Source: Xylocopa sonorina
Lineage: Eukaryota; Arthropoda; Insecta; Hymenoptera; Apidae
Assembly (NCBI RefSeq): GCF_050948175.1
Contig: NW_027490392.1
Coordinates: 62,001 to 126,000 of the forward strand
DNA: 64,000 nucleotides
Direction: 5' to 3'
The notes beneath the pieces are model-generated. The model did no database searches. It was not told where the DNA came from and was given only the letters and a program-made list of their open reading frames with translations. Both the position numbers and the translations under genes were made by a program. Positions 27,159-38,642 of this stretch are shown in pieces (positions within the stretch are counted from its first letter, which is position 1; every line of letters begins with the position of its first letter).

Positions 27159-29246
27159 TTGAAGTGTAGACGAGGAATACATAACACTTCGCAAATCATA
27201 TTATACCTTACCACGAAACATAGAAATGAAATGCGATATCGCGTTTTAAGAATCATAAGAACTCTATTGCTACGATACGTAGACATCTACAAACGCTATT
27301 TGCTTGCAAGGAAGTGTCGCATTTACATTCATTTGAAGTGTAGACGAGGAATACACAACACTTCGTAAACCATATTATATCTTACCATGAAACATAGAAA
27401 TGAGATGCGATATCGCGTTTTAAGAAGCATTAGAACTCTATTGCTACGATACCTAGACATCTGCAAACGCTAATTCCTTGCAAGGAAGTGTCGCATTTAC
27501 ATTCATTTGAAGTGTAGACGAGGAACACATGACACTTCGCAAATCATATTATATCTTACCATGAAACATAGAAATGAGATGCGATATCGCGTTCTAAGAA
27601 GCAGCAGAAATCCATTGCTACGATACGTAGACATCTGCAGACGCTAGTTCCTTGCAAGGAAGTGTCGCATTTACATTCATTTGAAGTGTAGACGAGGAAT
27701 ACATAAGACTTCGCTAATCATATTATATCTTACCATGACACATAGGAATGAGATGCGATATCGCGTTCTAAGAAGCATTAGAACACTACTGCTACGATAG
27801 GTAGACATTTGCAAACGCTATTTCCTAGCAAGGAAGTGTCGCATTTACATTCATTTGAATTGTAGACGAGGAATACATGACACTTCGCAAATCATATTAT
27901 ATCTTACCATGAAACATAGAAATGAGATGCGATATCGCGTTTTAAGAAGCATCAGAAATCCATTGCTACGATACGTAGACATCTGCAAACGCTATTTCCT
28001 TGCAAGAAAGTGTCGCATTTACATTCAGATGATGTGTAGACGAGGAATACATAACACTTCGCAAATCATATTATATCTTACCATGAAACATGGAAATGAG
28101 ATGCGATATCACGTTTTAAGAAGCATTGGAAATCTATTGCTACGATACATAGACATCTGCAAACGCTGTTTCCTTGCATGGAAGTGTCGCATTTACATTC
28201 ATTTGAAGTGTAGACGAGGAATACATAACACTTCGCAAATCATATTATACCTTACCATGAAACATAGAAATGAGATGCGATATCGCGTTTTAAGAATCAT
28301 AAGAACTCTATTGCTACGATACGTAGTCATCTGCAAACGCTATTTGCTTGCAAGGAAGTGTCGCATTTACATTCATTTGAAGTGTAGACGAGGAATACAC
28401 AACACTTCGTAAACCATATTATATCTTACCATGAAACATAGAAATGAGATGCGGTATCGCGTTTTAAGAAGCATTAGAACTCTATTGCTACGATACCTAG
28501 ACATCTGCAAACGCTAATTCCTTGCAAGGAAGTGTCGCATTTACATTCATTTGAAGTGTAGACGATGAATACATGACACTTCGCAAATCATATTATATCT
28601 TACCATGAAACATAGAAATGAGATGCGATATCGCGTTCTAAGAAGCAGCAGAAATCCATTGCTACGATACGTAGACATCTGCAGACGCTATTTCCTTGCA
28701 AGGAAGTGTCGCATTTACATTCATTTGAAGTGTAGACGAGGAATACATAAGACTTCGCTAATCATATTATATCTTACCATGACACATAGGAATGAGATGC
28801 GATATCGCGTTCTAAGAAGCATTAGAACACTACTGCTACGATAGGTAGACATTTGCAAACGCTATTTCCTAGCAAGGAAGTGTCGCATTTACATTCATTT
28901 GAAGTGTAGACGAGAAATACATAACACTTCGCAAATCATATTATATCTTACCATGAAACATAGAAATGAGATGCGATATCGCGTTTTAAGAAGCATTAGA
29001 AATCTATTGCTACTATACCTAGACATCTGCAGACGCTATTTCCTAGCAAGGAAGTGTCTGATTTACATTCATTTGAAGTGTAGACGAGGAATACATGACA
29101 CTTCGCAAATCATATTATATCTTACCATGAAATATAGAAATGAGATGCGATATCGCGTTTTAAGAAGCATTAGAACTCTATTGCTACAATAGATAGACGT
29201 TTGCAAACGCTATTTCCTTGCAAGGAAGTGTCGCATTTACATTCAT
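27159..29246 (+). repeat. N-J-K-L'-O-P-I-J-K''-L' extension block
   Basis: Units are N 27159, J 27333 (CGTAAACC), K 27507 (GAGGAACAC, GCTAGTTCC), L' 27681 (CTAATC, GACACATAGG), O 27855 (GAATTG, ATCAGAAATCC), P 28029 (GATGATGTG, ATCACG, GCATTGG), I 28203, J 28377, K'' 28551 (GACGATGAATAC), L' 28725. The same ten-unit order occurs at 40731-42470 and 57612-59351. Offsets are 13572 and 30453 bp, both whole monomer counts once the single-base indels are allowed for. It then enters a GAGAAATAC group at 28899. Confidence 0.78.
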
Positions 29247-31335
29247 TTGAAGTGTAGACGAGGAATACATGACACATTCGCAAATCATATTATATCTTAC
29301 CATGAAACATAGAAATGAGATGCGATATCGCGTTTTAAGAAGCATTAGAACTCTATTGCTACGATAGGTAGACATCTGAAAACGCTATTTCCTTGCAAGG
29401 AAGTGTCCCATTTACATTCATTTGAATTGTAGACGAGGAATACATAACACTTCGCAAATCATATTATATCTTACCATGAAACATAGAAATGAGATGCGAT
29501 ATCGCATTTTAAGAAGCATTAGAAATCTATTGCTACAATACCTAGACATCTGCAGACGCTATTTCCTAGCAAGGAAGTGTCTCATTTACATTCATTTGAA
29601 GTGTAGACGAGGAATGCATAACACTTCGCAATGAATATTACATCTTACCATGAAACATAGAAATGAGATGCGATATCGCGCTTTAAGAAGCATTAGAACT
29701 CTATTGCTACGATACCTAGGCATCTGCAGACGCTAGTTCCTAGCAAGGAATTGTCGCATTTACATACATTTGAAGTGTAGACGAGGAATACATGACACTT
29801 CGCAAATCATATTATATCTTACCATGAAACATAGAAATGAGATGCGATATCGCGTTTTAAGAAGCATTAGAACTCTATTGCTACGATAGGTAGACATCTG
29901 CAAACGCTATTTCCTTACAAGGAAGTGTCGCATTTACATTCATTTGAAGTGTAGACGAGGAAAACATAACACTTCGCAAATCATATTATATCTTACCATG
30001 ATACATAGAAATGAGATGTGATATCGCGTTTTACGAAGCATTAGAAATCTATTGCTACGATACGTAGACATCTGCAAACGCTATTTCCTTGCAAGGAAGT
30101 GTCGCATTTACATACATTTGAAGTGTAGTCGAGGAATACATAAGACTTCGCAAATCATATTATACCTTACCATGAAATATAGAAATGAGATGCGATATCG
30201 CGTTTTAAGAATCATAAGAACTCTATTGCTACGATACGTAGTCATCTGCAAACGCTATTTGCTTGCAAGGAAGTGTCGCATTTACATTCATTTGAAGTGT
30301 AGACGAGGAATACACAACACTTCGTAAATCATATTATATCTTACCATGAAACATAGAAATGAGATGCGATATCGCGTTTTAAGAAGCATTAGAACCCTAT
30401 TGCTACGATACCTAGACATCTGCAAACGCTAATTCCTTGCAAGGAAGTGTCGCATTTACATTCATTTGAAGTGTAGACGAGGAATACATGACACTTCGCA
30501 AATCATATTATATCTTACCATGAAACATAGAAATGAGATGCGATATCGCGTTCTGAGAAGCAGCAGAAATCCATTGCTACGATACGTAGACATCTGCAGA
30601 CGCTATTTCCTTGCAAGGAAGTGTCGCATTTACATTCATTTGAAGTGTAGACGAGGAATACATATGACTTCGCTAATCATATTATATCTTACCATGACAC
30701 ATAGGAATGAGATGCGATATCGCGTTCTAAGAAGCATTAGAACACTACTGCTACGATAGGTAGACATTTGCAAACGCTATTTCCTAGCAAGGAAGTGTCG
30801 CATTTACATTCATTTGAATTGTAGACGAGGAATACATGACACTTCGCAAATCATATTATATCTTACCATGAAACATAGAAATGAGATGCGATATCGCGTT
30901 TTAAGAAGCATCAGAAATCCATTGCTACGATACGTAGACATCTGCAAACGCTATTTCCTTGCAAGAAAGTGTCGCATTTACATTCAGATGATGTGTAGAC
31001 GAGGAATACATAACACTTCGCAAATCATATTATATCTTACCATGAAACATAGAAATGAGATGCGATATCGCGTTTTAAGAAGCATCAGAAATCCATTGCT
31101 ACGATACGTAGACATCTGCAAACGCTATTTCCTTGCAAGTAAGTGTCGCATTTACATTCAGATGATGTGTAGACGAGGAATACATAACACTTCGCAAATC
31201 ATATTATATCTTACCATGAAACATAGAAATGAGATGCGATATCGCGTTTTAAGAAGCATTAGAACACTATTGCTACGAAAGGTAGACATTTGCAAACGCT
31301 ATTTCCTTGCAAGGAAGTGTCGCATTTACATTCAT
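29247..31335 (+). repeat. +1 unit, sister of 23850 block, and O-P insertion
   Basis: Begins with the +1 unit 29247-29421, then the 29592-30718 sister of the 23.85 kb block. Next come about two monomers (roughly 30719-31066) that are absent from the 24.98 kb junction: the end of an L' unit, O 30814 and the start of P. The P-like units with GATGATGTG then lead to B at 31336. The 30814-31517 stretch is repeated at 53957-54660. Confidence 0.72.
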
Positions 31336-33423
31336 TTGAAGTGTAGACGAGGAATACATAACACTTCGCAAATCATATTATATCTTACCATGGAACATAG
31401 AAATGTGATGCGATATCGCGTCTTAAGAAGTATTAGAACTCTATTGCTACGATACCTAGACATCTGCAGACGCTATTTCCTAGCAAGGAAGTGTCGCATT
31501 TACATTCATTTGAAGTGTAGACGAGGAATACATAACACATCGCAAATCATATTACATCTTACCATGAAACATAGAAATGAGATGCGATATCGCGTTTTAA
31601 GAAGCATTAGAACTCTATTGCTACGATACCTAGACATCTGCAGACGCTATTTCCTTGCAAGGAAGTGTCGCATTTACATTCATTTGAATCGTAGACGAGG
31701 AATGCATAACACATCGCAATGAATATTACATCTTACCATGAAACATACATATGAGATGCAATATCTCGTTTTAAGAAGCATTTGAACTCTATTGCTTCGA
31801 TACGTAGACATCTGCAAACGCTAATTCCTTGCAAGGAAGTGTCGCATTTATATTCATTTGAAGCGTGGACGAGGAATACATGACACTTCGCAAATCATAT
31901 TATACCTTACCATGAAACATAGAAATGAGATGCGATATCGCGTTTTAAGAAGCATCAGAAATCCATTGCTACGATACGTAGACATCTGCAAACGCTATTT
32001 CCTTGCATGGAAGTGTCGCATTTACATTCATTTGAAATGTAGGCGACGGATATATAACACTTCGCAAATCATATTATACCTTACCATGAAACATAGAAAT
32101 GAGATGCGATATCGCGTTTTAGGATTCATAAGAACTCTATTGCTACGATGCGTAGACATCTGCAAACGCTATTTCCTTGCAAGGAAGTGTCGCATTTACA
32201 TTCATTTGAAGTGTAGACGAGGAATACATGACACTTCGCAAATCATATTATATCTTACCATCAAACATAGAAATGAGATGCGATATCGCGTTTTAAGAAG
32301 CATTAGAACACTATTGCTACGATAGGTAGACATTTGCAAACGCTATTTCCTTGCATGGAAGTTTCGCATTTACATTCATTTGACGTGTAGACGAGGAATA
32401 CATGACACTTCGTGAATCATATTATACCTTACCATGAAACATAGAAATGAGATGCGATATCACGTTTTAACAAGCATTGGAAATCTATTGCTACGATACA
32501 TAGACATCTGCAAACGCTGTTTCCTTGCAAGGAAGTGTCGCATTTACATTCATTTGAAGTGTAGACGAGGAATACATAACACTTCGCAAATCATATTATA
32601 CATTACCATGAAACATAGAAATGAGATGCGATATCGCGTTTTAAGAATCATAAGAACTCTATTGCACCGATACGTAGTCATCTGCAAACGCTATTTGCTT
32701 GCAAGGAAGTGTCGCATTTACATTCATTTGAAGTGTAGACGAGGAATACACAACACTTCGTAAATCATATTATATCTTACCATGAAACATAGAAATGAGA
32801 TGCGATATCGCGTTTTAAGAAGCATTAGAACTCTATTGCTACGATACCTAGACATCTGCAAACGCTAATTCCTTGCAAGGAAGTGTCGCATTTACATTCA
32901 TTTGAAGTGTAGACGAGGAATACATGACACTTCGCAAATCATATTATATCTTACCATGAAACATAGAAATGAGATGCGATATCGCGTTCTAAGAAGCAGC
33001 AGAAATCCATTGCTACGATACGTAGACATCTGCAGACGCTATTTCCTTGCAAGGAAGTGTCGCATTTACATTCATTTGAAGTGTAGACGAGGAATACATA
33101 AGACTTCGCCAATCATATTATATCTTACCATGAAACATAGGAATGAGATGCGATATCGCGTTCTAAGAAGTATTAGAACACTACTGCTACGATAGGTAGA
33201 CATTTGCAAACGCTATTTCCTAGCAAGGAAGTGTCGCATTTACATTCATTAGAAGTGTAGACGAGGAATACATGACATTTCGCAAATCATATTATATCTT
33301 ACCATGAAACATAGAAATGAGATGCGATATCGCGTTTTAAGAAGCATTAGAACACTATTGCTACGATAGGTAGACATTTGCAAACGCTATTTCCTTGCAA
33401 GGAAGTGTCGCATTTACATTCAT
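31336..33423 (+). repeat. Core HOR copy B-M, complete (2088 bp)
   Basis: Same twelve types in the same order: B 31336, C 31510, D 31684, E 31858, F 32032, G 32206, H 32380, I 32554, J 32728, K 32902, L 33076, M 33250. Private marks include CCATCAAAC in G, AACAAGCATTGG in H, GGATTCATAAG in F and TATTCATTTG before E. These are shared with the 38643 copy, and all but the G mark (that monomer is deleted there) also with the 25246 copy, so the three form a subfamily distinct from the 36555, 44558 and 48908 copies. A further private change, GCACCGATACG in I, is carried into the adjoining five-monomer duplication. Confidence 0.83.
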
Positions 33424-34293
33424 TTGAAGTGTAGACGAGGAATACATAACACTTCGCAAATCATATTATACCTTACCATGAAACATAGAAATGAGATGCG
33501 ATATCGCGTTTTAAGAATCATAAGAACTCTATTGCACCGATACGTAGTCATCTGCAAACGCTATTTGCTTGCAAGGAAGTGTCGCATTTACATTCATTTG
33601 AAGTGTAGACGAGGAATACACAACACTTCGTAAATCATATTATATCTTACCATGAAACATAGAAATGAGATGCGATATCGCGTTTTAAGAAGCATTAGAA
33701 CTCTATTGCTACGATACCTAGACATCTGCAAACGCTAATTCCTTGCAAGGAAGTGTCGCATTTACATTCATTTGAAGTGTAGACGAGGAATACATGACAC
33801 TTCGCAAATCATATTATATCTTACCATGAAACATAGAAATGAGATGCGATATCGCGTTCTAAGAAGCAGCAGAAATCCATTGCTACGATACGTAGACATC
33901 TGCAGACGCTATTTCCTTGCAAGGAAGTGTCGCATTTACATTCATTTGAAGTGTAGACGAGGAATACATAAGACTTCGCCAATCATATTATATCTTACCA
34001 TGAAACATAGGAATGAGATGCGATATCGCGTTCTAAGAAGTATTAGAACACTACTGCTACGATAGGTAGACATTTGCAAACGCTATTTCCTAGCAAGGAA
34101 GTGTCGCATTTACATTCATTAGAAGTGTAGACGAGGAATACATGACATTTCGCAAATCATATTATATCTTACCATGAAACATAGAAATGAGATGCGATAT
34201 CGCGTTTTAAGAAGCATTAGAACACTATTGCTACGATAGGTAGACATTTGCAAACGCTATTTCCTTGCAAGGAAGTGTCGCATTTACATTCAT
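32554..34293 (+). repeat. 870 bp (five-monomer) tandem duplication I-J-K-L-M
   Basis: Two direct copies, 32554-33423 and 33424-34293. Both carry GCACCGATACGTAGTC (near 32665 and 33535) and AGAAGTATTAGAAC (near 33168 and 34038), marks absent from other I and L units here. The only clear difference I saw is CATTACC versus CCTTACC near 32601 and 33471. A recent local event. Confidence 0.85.
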
Positions 34294-36554
34294 TTGAAGT
34301 GTAGACGAGGAATACATAACACTTCGCAAATCATATTATACCTTACCATGAAACATAGAAATGAAATGCGATATCGCGTTTTAAGAATCATAAGAACTCT
34401 ATTGCTACGATACGTAGACATCTGCAAACGCTATTTGCTTGCAAGGAAGTGTCGCATTTACATTCATTTGAAGTGTAGACGAGGAATACACAACACTTCG
34501 TAAACCATATTATATCTTACCATGAAACATAGAAATGTGATGCGATATCGCGTTTTAAGAAGCATTAGAACTCTATTGCTACGATACCTAGACATCTGCA
34601 AACGCTAATTCCTTGCAAGGAAGTGTCGCATTTACATTCATTTGAAGTGTAGACGAGGAACACATGACACTTCGCAAATCATATTATATCTTACCATGAA
34701 ACATAGAAATGAGATGCGATATCGCGTTCTAAGAAGCAGCAGAAATCCATTGCTACGATACGTAGACATCTGCAGACGCTAGTTCCTTGCAAGGAAGTGT
34801 CGCATTTACATTCATTTGAAGTGTAGACGAGGAATACATAAGACTTCGCTAATCATATTATATCTTACCATGACACATAGGAATGAGATGCGATATCGCG
34901 TTCTAAGAAGCATTAGAACACTACTGCTACGATAGGTAGACATTTGCAAACGCTATTTCCTAGCAAGGAAGTGTCGCATTTACATTCATTTGAATTGTAG
35001 ACGAGGAATACATGACACTTCGCAAATCATATTATATCTTACCATGAAACATAGAAATGAGATGCGATATCGCGTTTTAAGAAGCATCAGAAATCCATTG
35101 CTACGATACGTAGACATCTGCAAACGCTATTTCCTTGCAAGAAAGTGTCGCATTTACATTCAGATGATGTGTAGACGAGGAATACATAACACTTCGCAAA
35201 TCATATTATATCTTACCATGAAACATAGAAATGACATGCGATATCGCGTTTTAAGGAGCATCAGAAATCCATTGCTACGATACGTAGACATCTGCAAACG
35301 CTATTTCCTTGCAAGAAAGTGTCGCATTTACATTCAGATGATGTGTAGACGAGGAATACATAACACTTCGCAAATCATATTATATCTTACCATGAAACAT
35401 AGAAATGAGATGCGATATCGCGTTTTAAGAAGCATTTGAACTCTATTGCTACGATACGTAGACATCTGCAAACGCTATTTCCTTGCAAGGAAGTGTCGCA
35501 TTTACATTCATTAGAAGTGTAGACGAGGAATACATGACACTTCGCAAATCATATTATATCTTACCATGAAACATGGAAATGAGATGCGATATCGCGTTTT
35601 AAGAAGCATTAGAACACTATTGCTTCGATACGTAGACATCTGCAAACGCTAATTCCTTGCAAGGAAGTGTCGCATTTACATTCATTTGAAGCGTGACGAG
35701 GAATACATGACACTTCGCAAATCATATTATACCTTACCATGAAACATAGAAATGAGATGCGATATCGCGTTTTAAGAAGCATCAGAAATCCATTGCTACG
35801 ATACGTAGACATCTGCAAACGCTATTTCCTTGCATGGAAGTGTCGCATTTACATTCATTTGAAGTGTAGGCGACGGATATATAACACTTCGCAAATTATA
35901 TTATACCTTACCATGAAACATAGAAATGAGATGCGATATCGCGTTTTAGGAATCATAAGAACTCTATTGCTACGATGCGTAGACATCTGCAAACGCTATT
36001 TCCTTGCAAGGAAGTGTCGCATTTACATTCATTTGAAGTGTAGATGAGGAATACATGACACTTCGCAAATCATATTATATCTTACCATGAAACATAGAAA
36101 TGAGATGCGATATCGCGTTTTAAGAAGCATTAGAACACTATTGCTACGATAGGTAGACATTTGCAAACGCTATTTCCTTGCATGGAAGTGTCGCATTTAC
36201 ATTCATTTGACGTGTAGACGAGGAATACATGACACTTCGCAAATTATATTATATCTTACCATGAAACATAGAAATGAGATGCGATATCGCGTTTTAAGAA
36301 GCATTTGAACTCTATTGCTACGATACGTAGACATCTGCAAACGCTATTTCCTTGCAAGGAAGTGTCGCATTTACATTCATTAGAAGTGTAGACGAGGAAT
36401 ACATGACACTTCGCAAATCATATTATATCTTACCATGAAACATGGAAATGAGATGCGATATCGCGTTTTAAGAAGCATTAGAACACTATTGCTACGATAG
36501 GTAGACATTTGCAAACGCTATTTCCTTGCAAGGAAGTGTCGCATTTACATTCAT
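34294..36554 (+). repeat. N-J-K-L'-O-P region with hybrid monomer
   Basis: Units N 34294 to O 34990 follow the extension block, then P-like units with AATGACATGCG, a hybrid unit at 35512-35685, E 35686 (one base short), F about 35859, G' about 36033 and an H-like unit about 36207. From 34.9 kb it parallels 42.4 kb at +7481, and after the hybrid at +8003. The difference of 522 bp is three monomers. Confidence 0.76.
35512..35685 (+). repeat. Hybrid monomer at a 522 bp deletion junction
   Basis: The first part matches the unit at 42993 (TTAGAAG, CATGGAAATG, GAACACTATTGCT). The last part matches type D at 43515 (TTCGATACGTAGACATC, GCTAATTCC). The switch falls within CTATTGCT near 35620. Type E follows, so this is the only E in the window interior without a full D before it. 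The simplest reading is unequal exchange that removed three monomers relative to 42993-43688. Confidence 0.8.
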
Positions 36555-36802
36555 TTGAAGTGTAGACGAGGAATACATAACACTTCGCAAATCATATTAT
36601 ATCTTACCATGGAACATAGAAATGTGATGCGATATCGCGTTTTAAGAAGCATTAGAACTCTATTGCTACGATACCTAGACATCTGCAGACGCTATTTCCT
36701 AGCAAGGAAGTGTCGCATTTACATTCATTTGAAGTGTAGACGAGGAATACATAACACATCGCAAATCATATTACATCTTACCATGAAACATAGAAATGAG
36801 AT

Positions 36803-36812
36803 GCGATATCGC
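36803..36812. other. 10 bp perfect palindrome GCGATATCGC, repeated in nearly every monomer
   Basis: A perfect dyad with two or three CpGs in or next to it, in the middle of the unit. It recurs every 174 bp but is missing in type D (GCAATATCTC), and single changes hit it in a few units (for example GCGATATCACG in type H, GATATAGCG at about 58910 and 62216, and GATAACGCG near 1305). It could be a binding site for a dimeric protein or simply conserved by homogenisation. The sequence alone does not decide between these. Confidence 0.75.
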
Positions 36813-36869
36813 GTTTTAAGAAGCATTAGAACTCTATTGCTACGATACCTAGACATCTGCAGACGCTAT

Positions 36870-36883
36870 TTCCTTGCAAGGAA
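36870..36883. other. 14 bp perfect palindrome TTCCTTGCAAGGAA, in many monomers
   Basis: A perfect dyad about 58 bp downstream of the 10 bp palindrome. It can form a short hairpin or cruciform, or serve as a dimer site. Common variants break it by one base: TTCCTAGCAAGGAA, TTCCTTACAAGGAA, TTCCTTGCATGGAA, TTGCTTGCAAGGAA. Of the three monomer junction changes I could place, the 26086 deletion falls inside this element. Confidence 0.75.
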
Positions 36884-36902
36884 GTGTCGCATTTACATTC
36901 AT

Positions 36903-37076
36903 TTGAATCGTAGACGAGGAATGCATAACACATCGCAATGAATATTACATCTTACCATGAAACATACATATGAGATGCAATATCTCGTTTTAAGAAGCAT
37001 TTGAACTCTATTGCTTCGATACGTAGACATCTGCAAACGCTAATTCCTTGCAAGGAAGTGTCGCATTTACATTCAT
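36903..37076 (+). repeat. Type D marker monomer (17 copies in the window)
   Basis: D is the most distinctive monomer. It has GAATCG at the start, GGAATGCATAACACATCGCA then ATGAATATTACATC, CATACATATGAG, GCAATATCTCG, GCATTTGAAC and TTGCTTCGATACG. The 10 bp palindrome present in other units is destroyed (GCGATATCGC becomes GCAATATCTC). D units start at 1052, 5229, 8883, 11320, 12190, 13408, 14278, 25594, 31684, 36903, 38991, 43515, 44906, 49256, 56394, 59874 and 63180. Their spacing in monomers is 24, 21, 14, 5, 7, 5, 65, 35, 30, 12, 26, 8, 25, 41, 20 and 19, so the higher-order period is not constant. In 13 of 17 cases the next unit is E. Confidence 0.88.
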
Positions 37077-37424
37077 TTGAAGCGTGGACGAGGAATACAT
37101 GACACTTCGCAAATCATATTATACCTTACCATGAAACATAGAAATGAGATGCGATATCGCGTTTTAAGAAGCATCAGAAATCCATTGCTACGATACGTAG
37201 ACATCTGCAAACGCTATTTCCTTGCATGGAAGTGTCGCATTTACATTCATTTGAAGTGTAGGCGACGGATATATAACACTTCGCAAATTATATTATACCT
37301 TACCATGAAACATAGAAATGAGATGCGATATCGCGTTTTAGGAATCATAAGAACTCTATTGCTACGATGCGTAGACATCTGCAAACGCTATTTCCTTGCA
37401 AGGAAGTGTCGCATTTACATTCAT
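37077..37424 (+). repeat. Type E-F monomer pair
   Basis: E starts GAAGCGTGGACGAGG and has ATCAGAAATCC. F has GTAGGCGACGGATATATAAC, GGAATCATAAG and GATGCGTAG. E units start at 8, 9057, 11494, 13582, 25768, 31858, 35686, 37077, 39165, 43689, 45080, 49430, 56568, 60048 and 63354. The one at position 8 implies that a D unit lies just outside the window on the left. The E at 35686 has only a half D before it, in a hybrid monomer. F also occurs without E at about 5577 and 12538, and after other units at about 46994 and 50648. Confidence 0.82.
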
Positions 37425-37426
37425 TT

Positions 37427-37456
37427 GAAGTGTAGACGAGGAATACATGACACTTC
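37427..37456. other. Inverted repeat GAAGTGT / ACACTTC, 16-base loop
   Basis: Seven perfectly complementary bases flank a 16-base loop at the start of most units (here in type G). A second GAAGTGT lies about 30 bp upstream, in the preceding unit, so alternative pairings exist. Types with ACACATC (C, D) cannot form the full stem. Shown as a structural property only; transcription is not demonstrated. Confidence 0.55.
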
Positions 37457-38642
37457 GCAAATCATATTATATCTTACCATGAAACATAGAAATGAGATGC
37501 GATATCGCGTTTTAAGAAGCATTAGAACACTATTGCTACGATAGGTAGACATTTGCAAACGCTATTTCCTTGCATGGAAGTGTCGCATTTACATTCATTT
37601 GACGTGTAGACGAGGAATACATGACACTTCGCAAATCATATTATACCTTACCATGAAACATAGAAATGAGATGCGATATCACGTTTTAAGAAGCATTGGA
37701 AATCTATTGCTACGATACATAGACATCTGCAAACGCTGTTTCCTTGCAAGGAAGTGTCGCATTTACATTCATTTGAAGTGTAGACGAGGAATACATAACA
37801 CTTCGCAAATCATATTATACCTTACCATGAAACATAGAAATGAGATGCGATATCGCGTTTTAAGAATCATAAGAACTCTATAGCTACGATACGTAGTCAT
37901 CTGCAAACGCTATTTGCTTGCAAGGAAGTGTCGCATTTACATTCATTTGAAGTGTAGACGAGGAATACACAACACTTCGTAAATCATATTATATCTTACC
38001 ATGAAACATAGAAATGAGATGCGATATCGCGTTTTAAGAAGCATTAGAACTCTATTGCTACGATACCTAGACATCTGCAAACGCTAATTCCTTGCAAGGA
38101 AGTGTCGCATTTACATTCATTTGAAGTGTAGACGAGGAATACATGACACTTCGCAAATCATATTATATCTTACCATGAAACATAGAAATGAGATGCGATA
38201 TCGCGTTCTAAGAAGCAGCAGAAATCCATTGCTACGATACGTAGACATCTGCAGACGCTATTTCCTTGCAAGGAAGTGTCGCATTTACATTCATTTGAAG
38301 TGTAGACGAGGAATACATAAGACTTCGCCAATCATATTATATCTTACCATGAAACATAGGAATGAGATGCGATATCGCGTTCTAAGAAGCATTAGAACAC
38401 TACTGCTACGATAGGTAGACATTTGCAAACGCTATTTCCTAGCAAGGAAGTGTCGCATTTACATTCATTAGAAGTGTAGACGAGGAATACATGACATTTC
38501 GCAAATCATATTATATCTTACCATGAAACATAGAAATGAGATGCGATATCGCGTTTTAAGAAGCATTAGAACACTATTGCTACGATAGGTAGACATTTGC
38601 AAACGCTATTTCCTTGCAAGGAAGTGTCGCATTTACATTCAT

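Larger units (their letters stand above)
36729..36902 (+). repeat. Representative 174 bp monomer (type C, near consensus)
   Basis: This unit is close to the majority sequence and is a useful reference. It begins at TTGAAG and ends just before the next TTGAAT. Landmarks in order are: GTAGACGAGGAATACAT near the start, CATATTA..TCTTACCATG, the perfect 10 bp palindrome GCGATATCGC at 36803-36812, the TTTTAAGAAGCATTAGAA segment, CTATTGCTACGATAC, ATCTGCAGACGC, and the perfect 14 bp palindrome TTCCTTGCAAGGAA at 36870-36883, then GTCGCATTTACATTCAT. Type C differs from most units by ACACATCGC (others ACACTTCGC) and TTACATC (others TTATATC). It normally follows type B and precedes type D. Confidence 0.93.
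36555..38642 (+). repeat. Core 12-monomer higher-order repeat B-M, complete copy (2088 bp)
   Basis: This copy defines the types. B (36555) has CATGGAAC and GTGATGCG. C (36729) has ACACATCGC. D (36903) has CGCAATGAATATTACATC and GCAATATCTCG. E (37077) begins GAAGCGTGGACGAGG. F (37251) has GTAGGCGACGGATATA. G (37425) has GAACACTATTG and GGTAGACATTT. H (37599) begins GACGTGTAG and has ATCACGTTTT, GCATTGG and GCTGTTTCC. I (37773) has AATCATAAGAAC and GTAGTCATC. J (37947) has TACACAACACTTCGTAAA and GCTAATTCC. K (38121) has GTTCTAAGAAGCAGCAGAAATCC. L (38295) has ATAAGACTTCGCCAATC and CATAGGAATG. M (38469) begins TTAGAAG and has GACATTTCGC. The next C-D pair starts at 38817, so this D and the next D are exactly 12 monomers apart. 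Confidence 0.85.

Noticed and set aside
36870..36883. Rho-independent terminator or operator
   Set aside because: The dyad is AT-balanced, has no following T tract, and recurs every 174 bp without genes.
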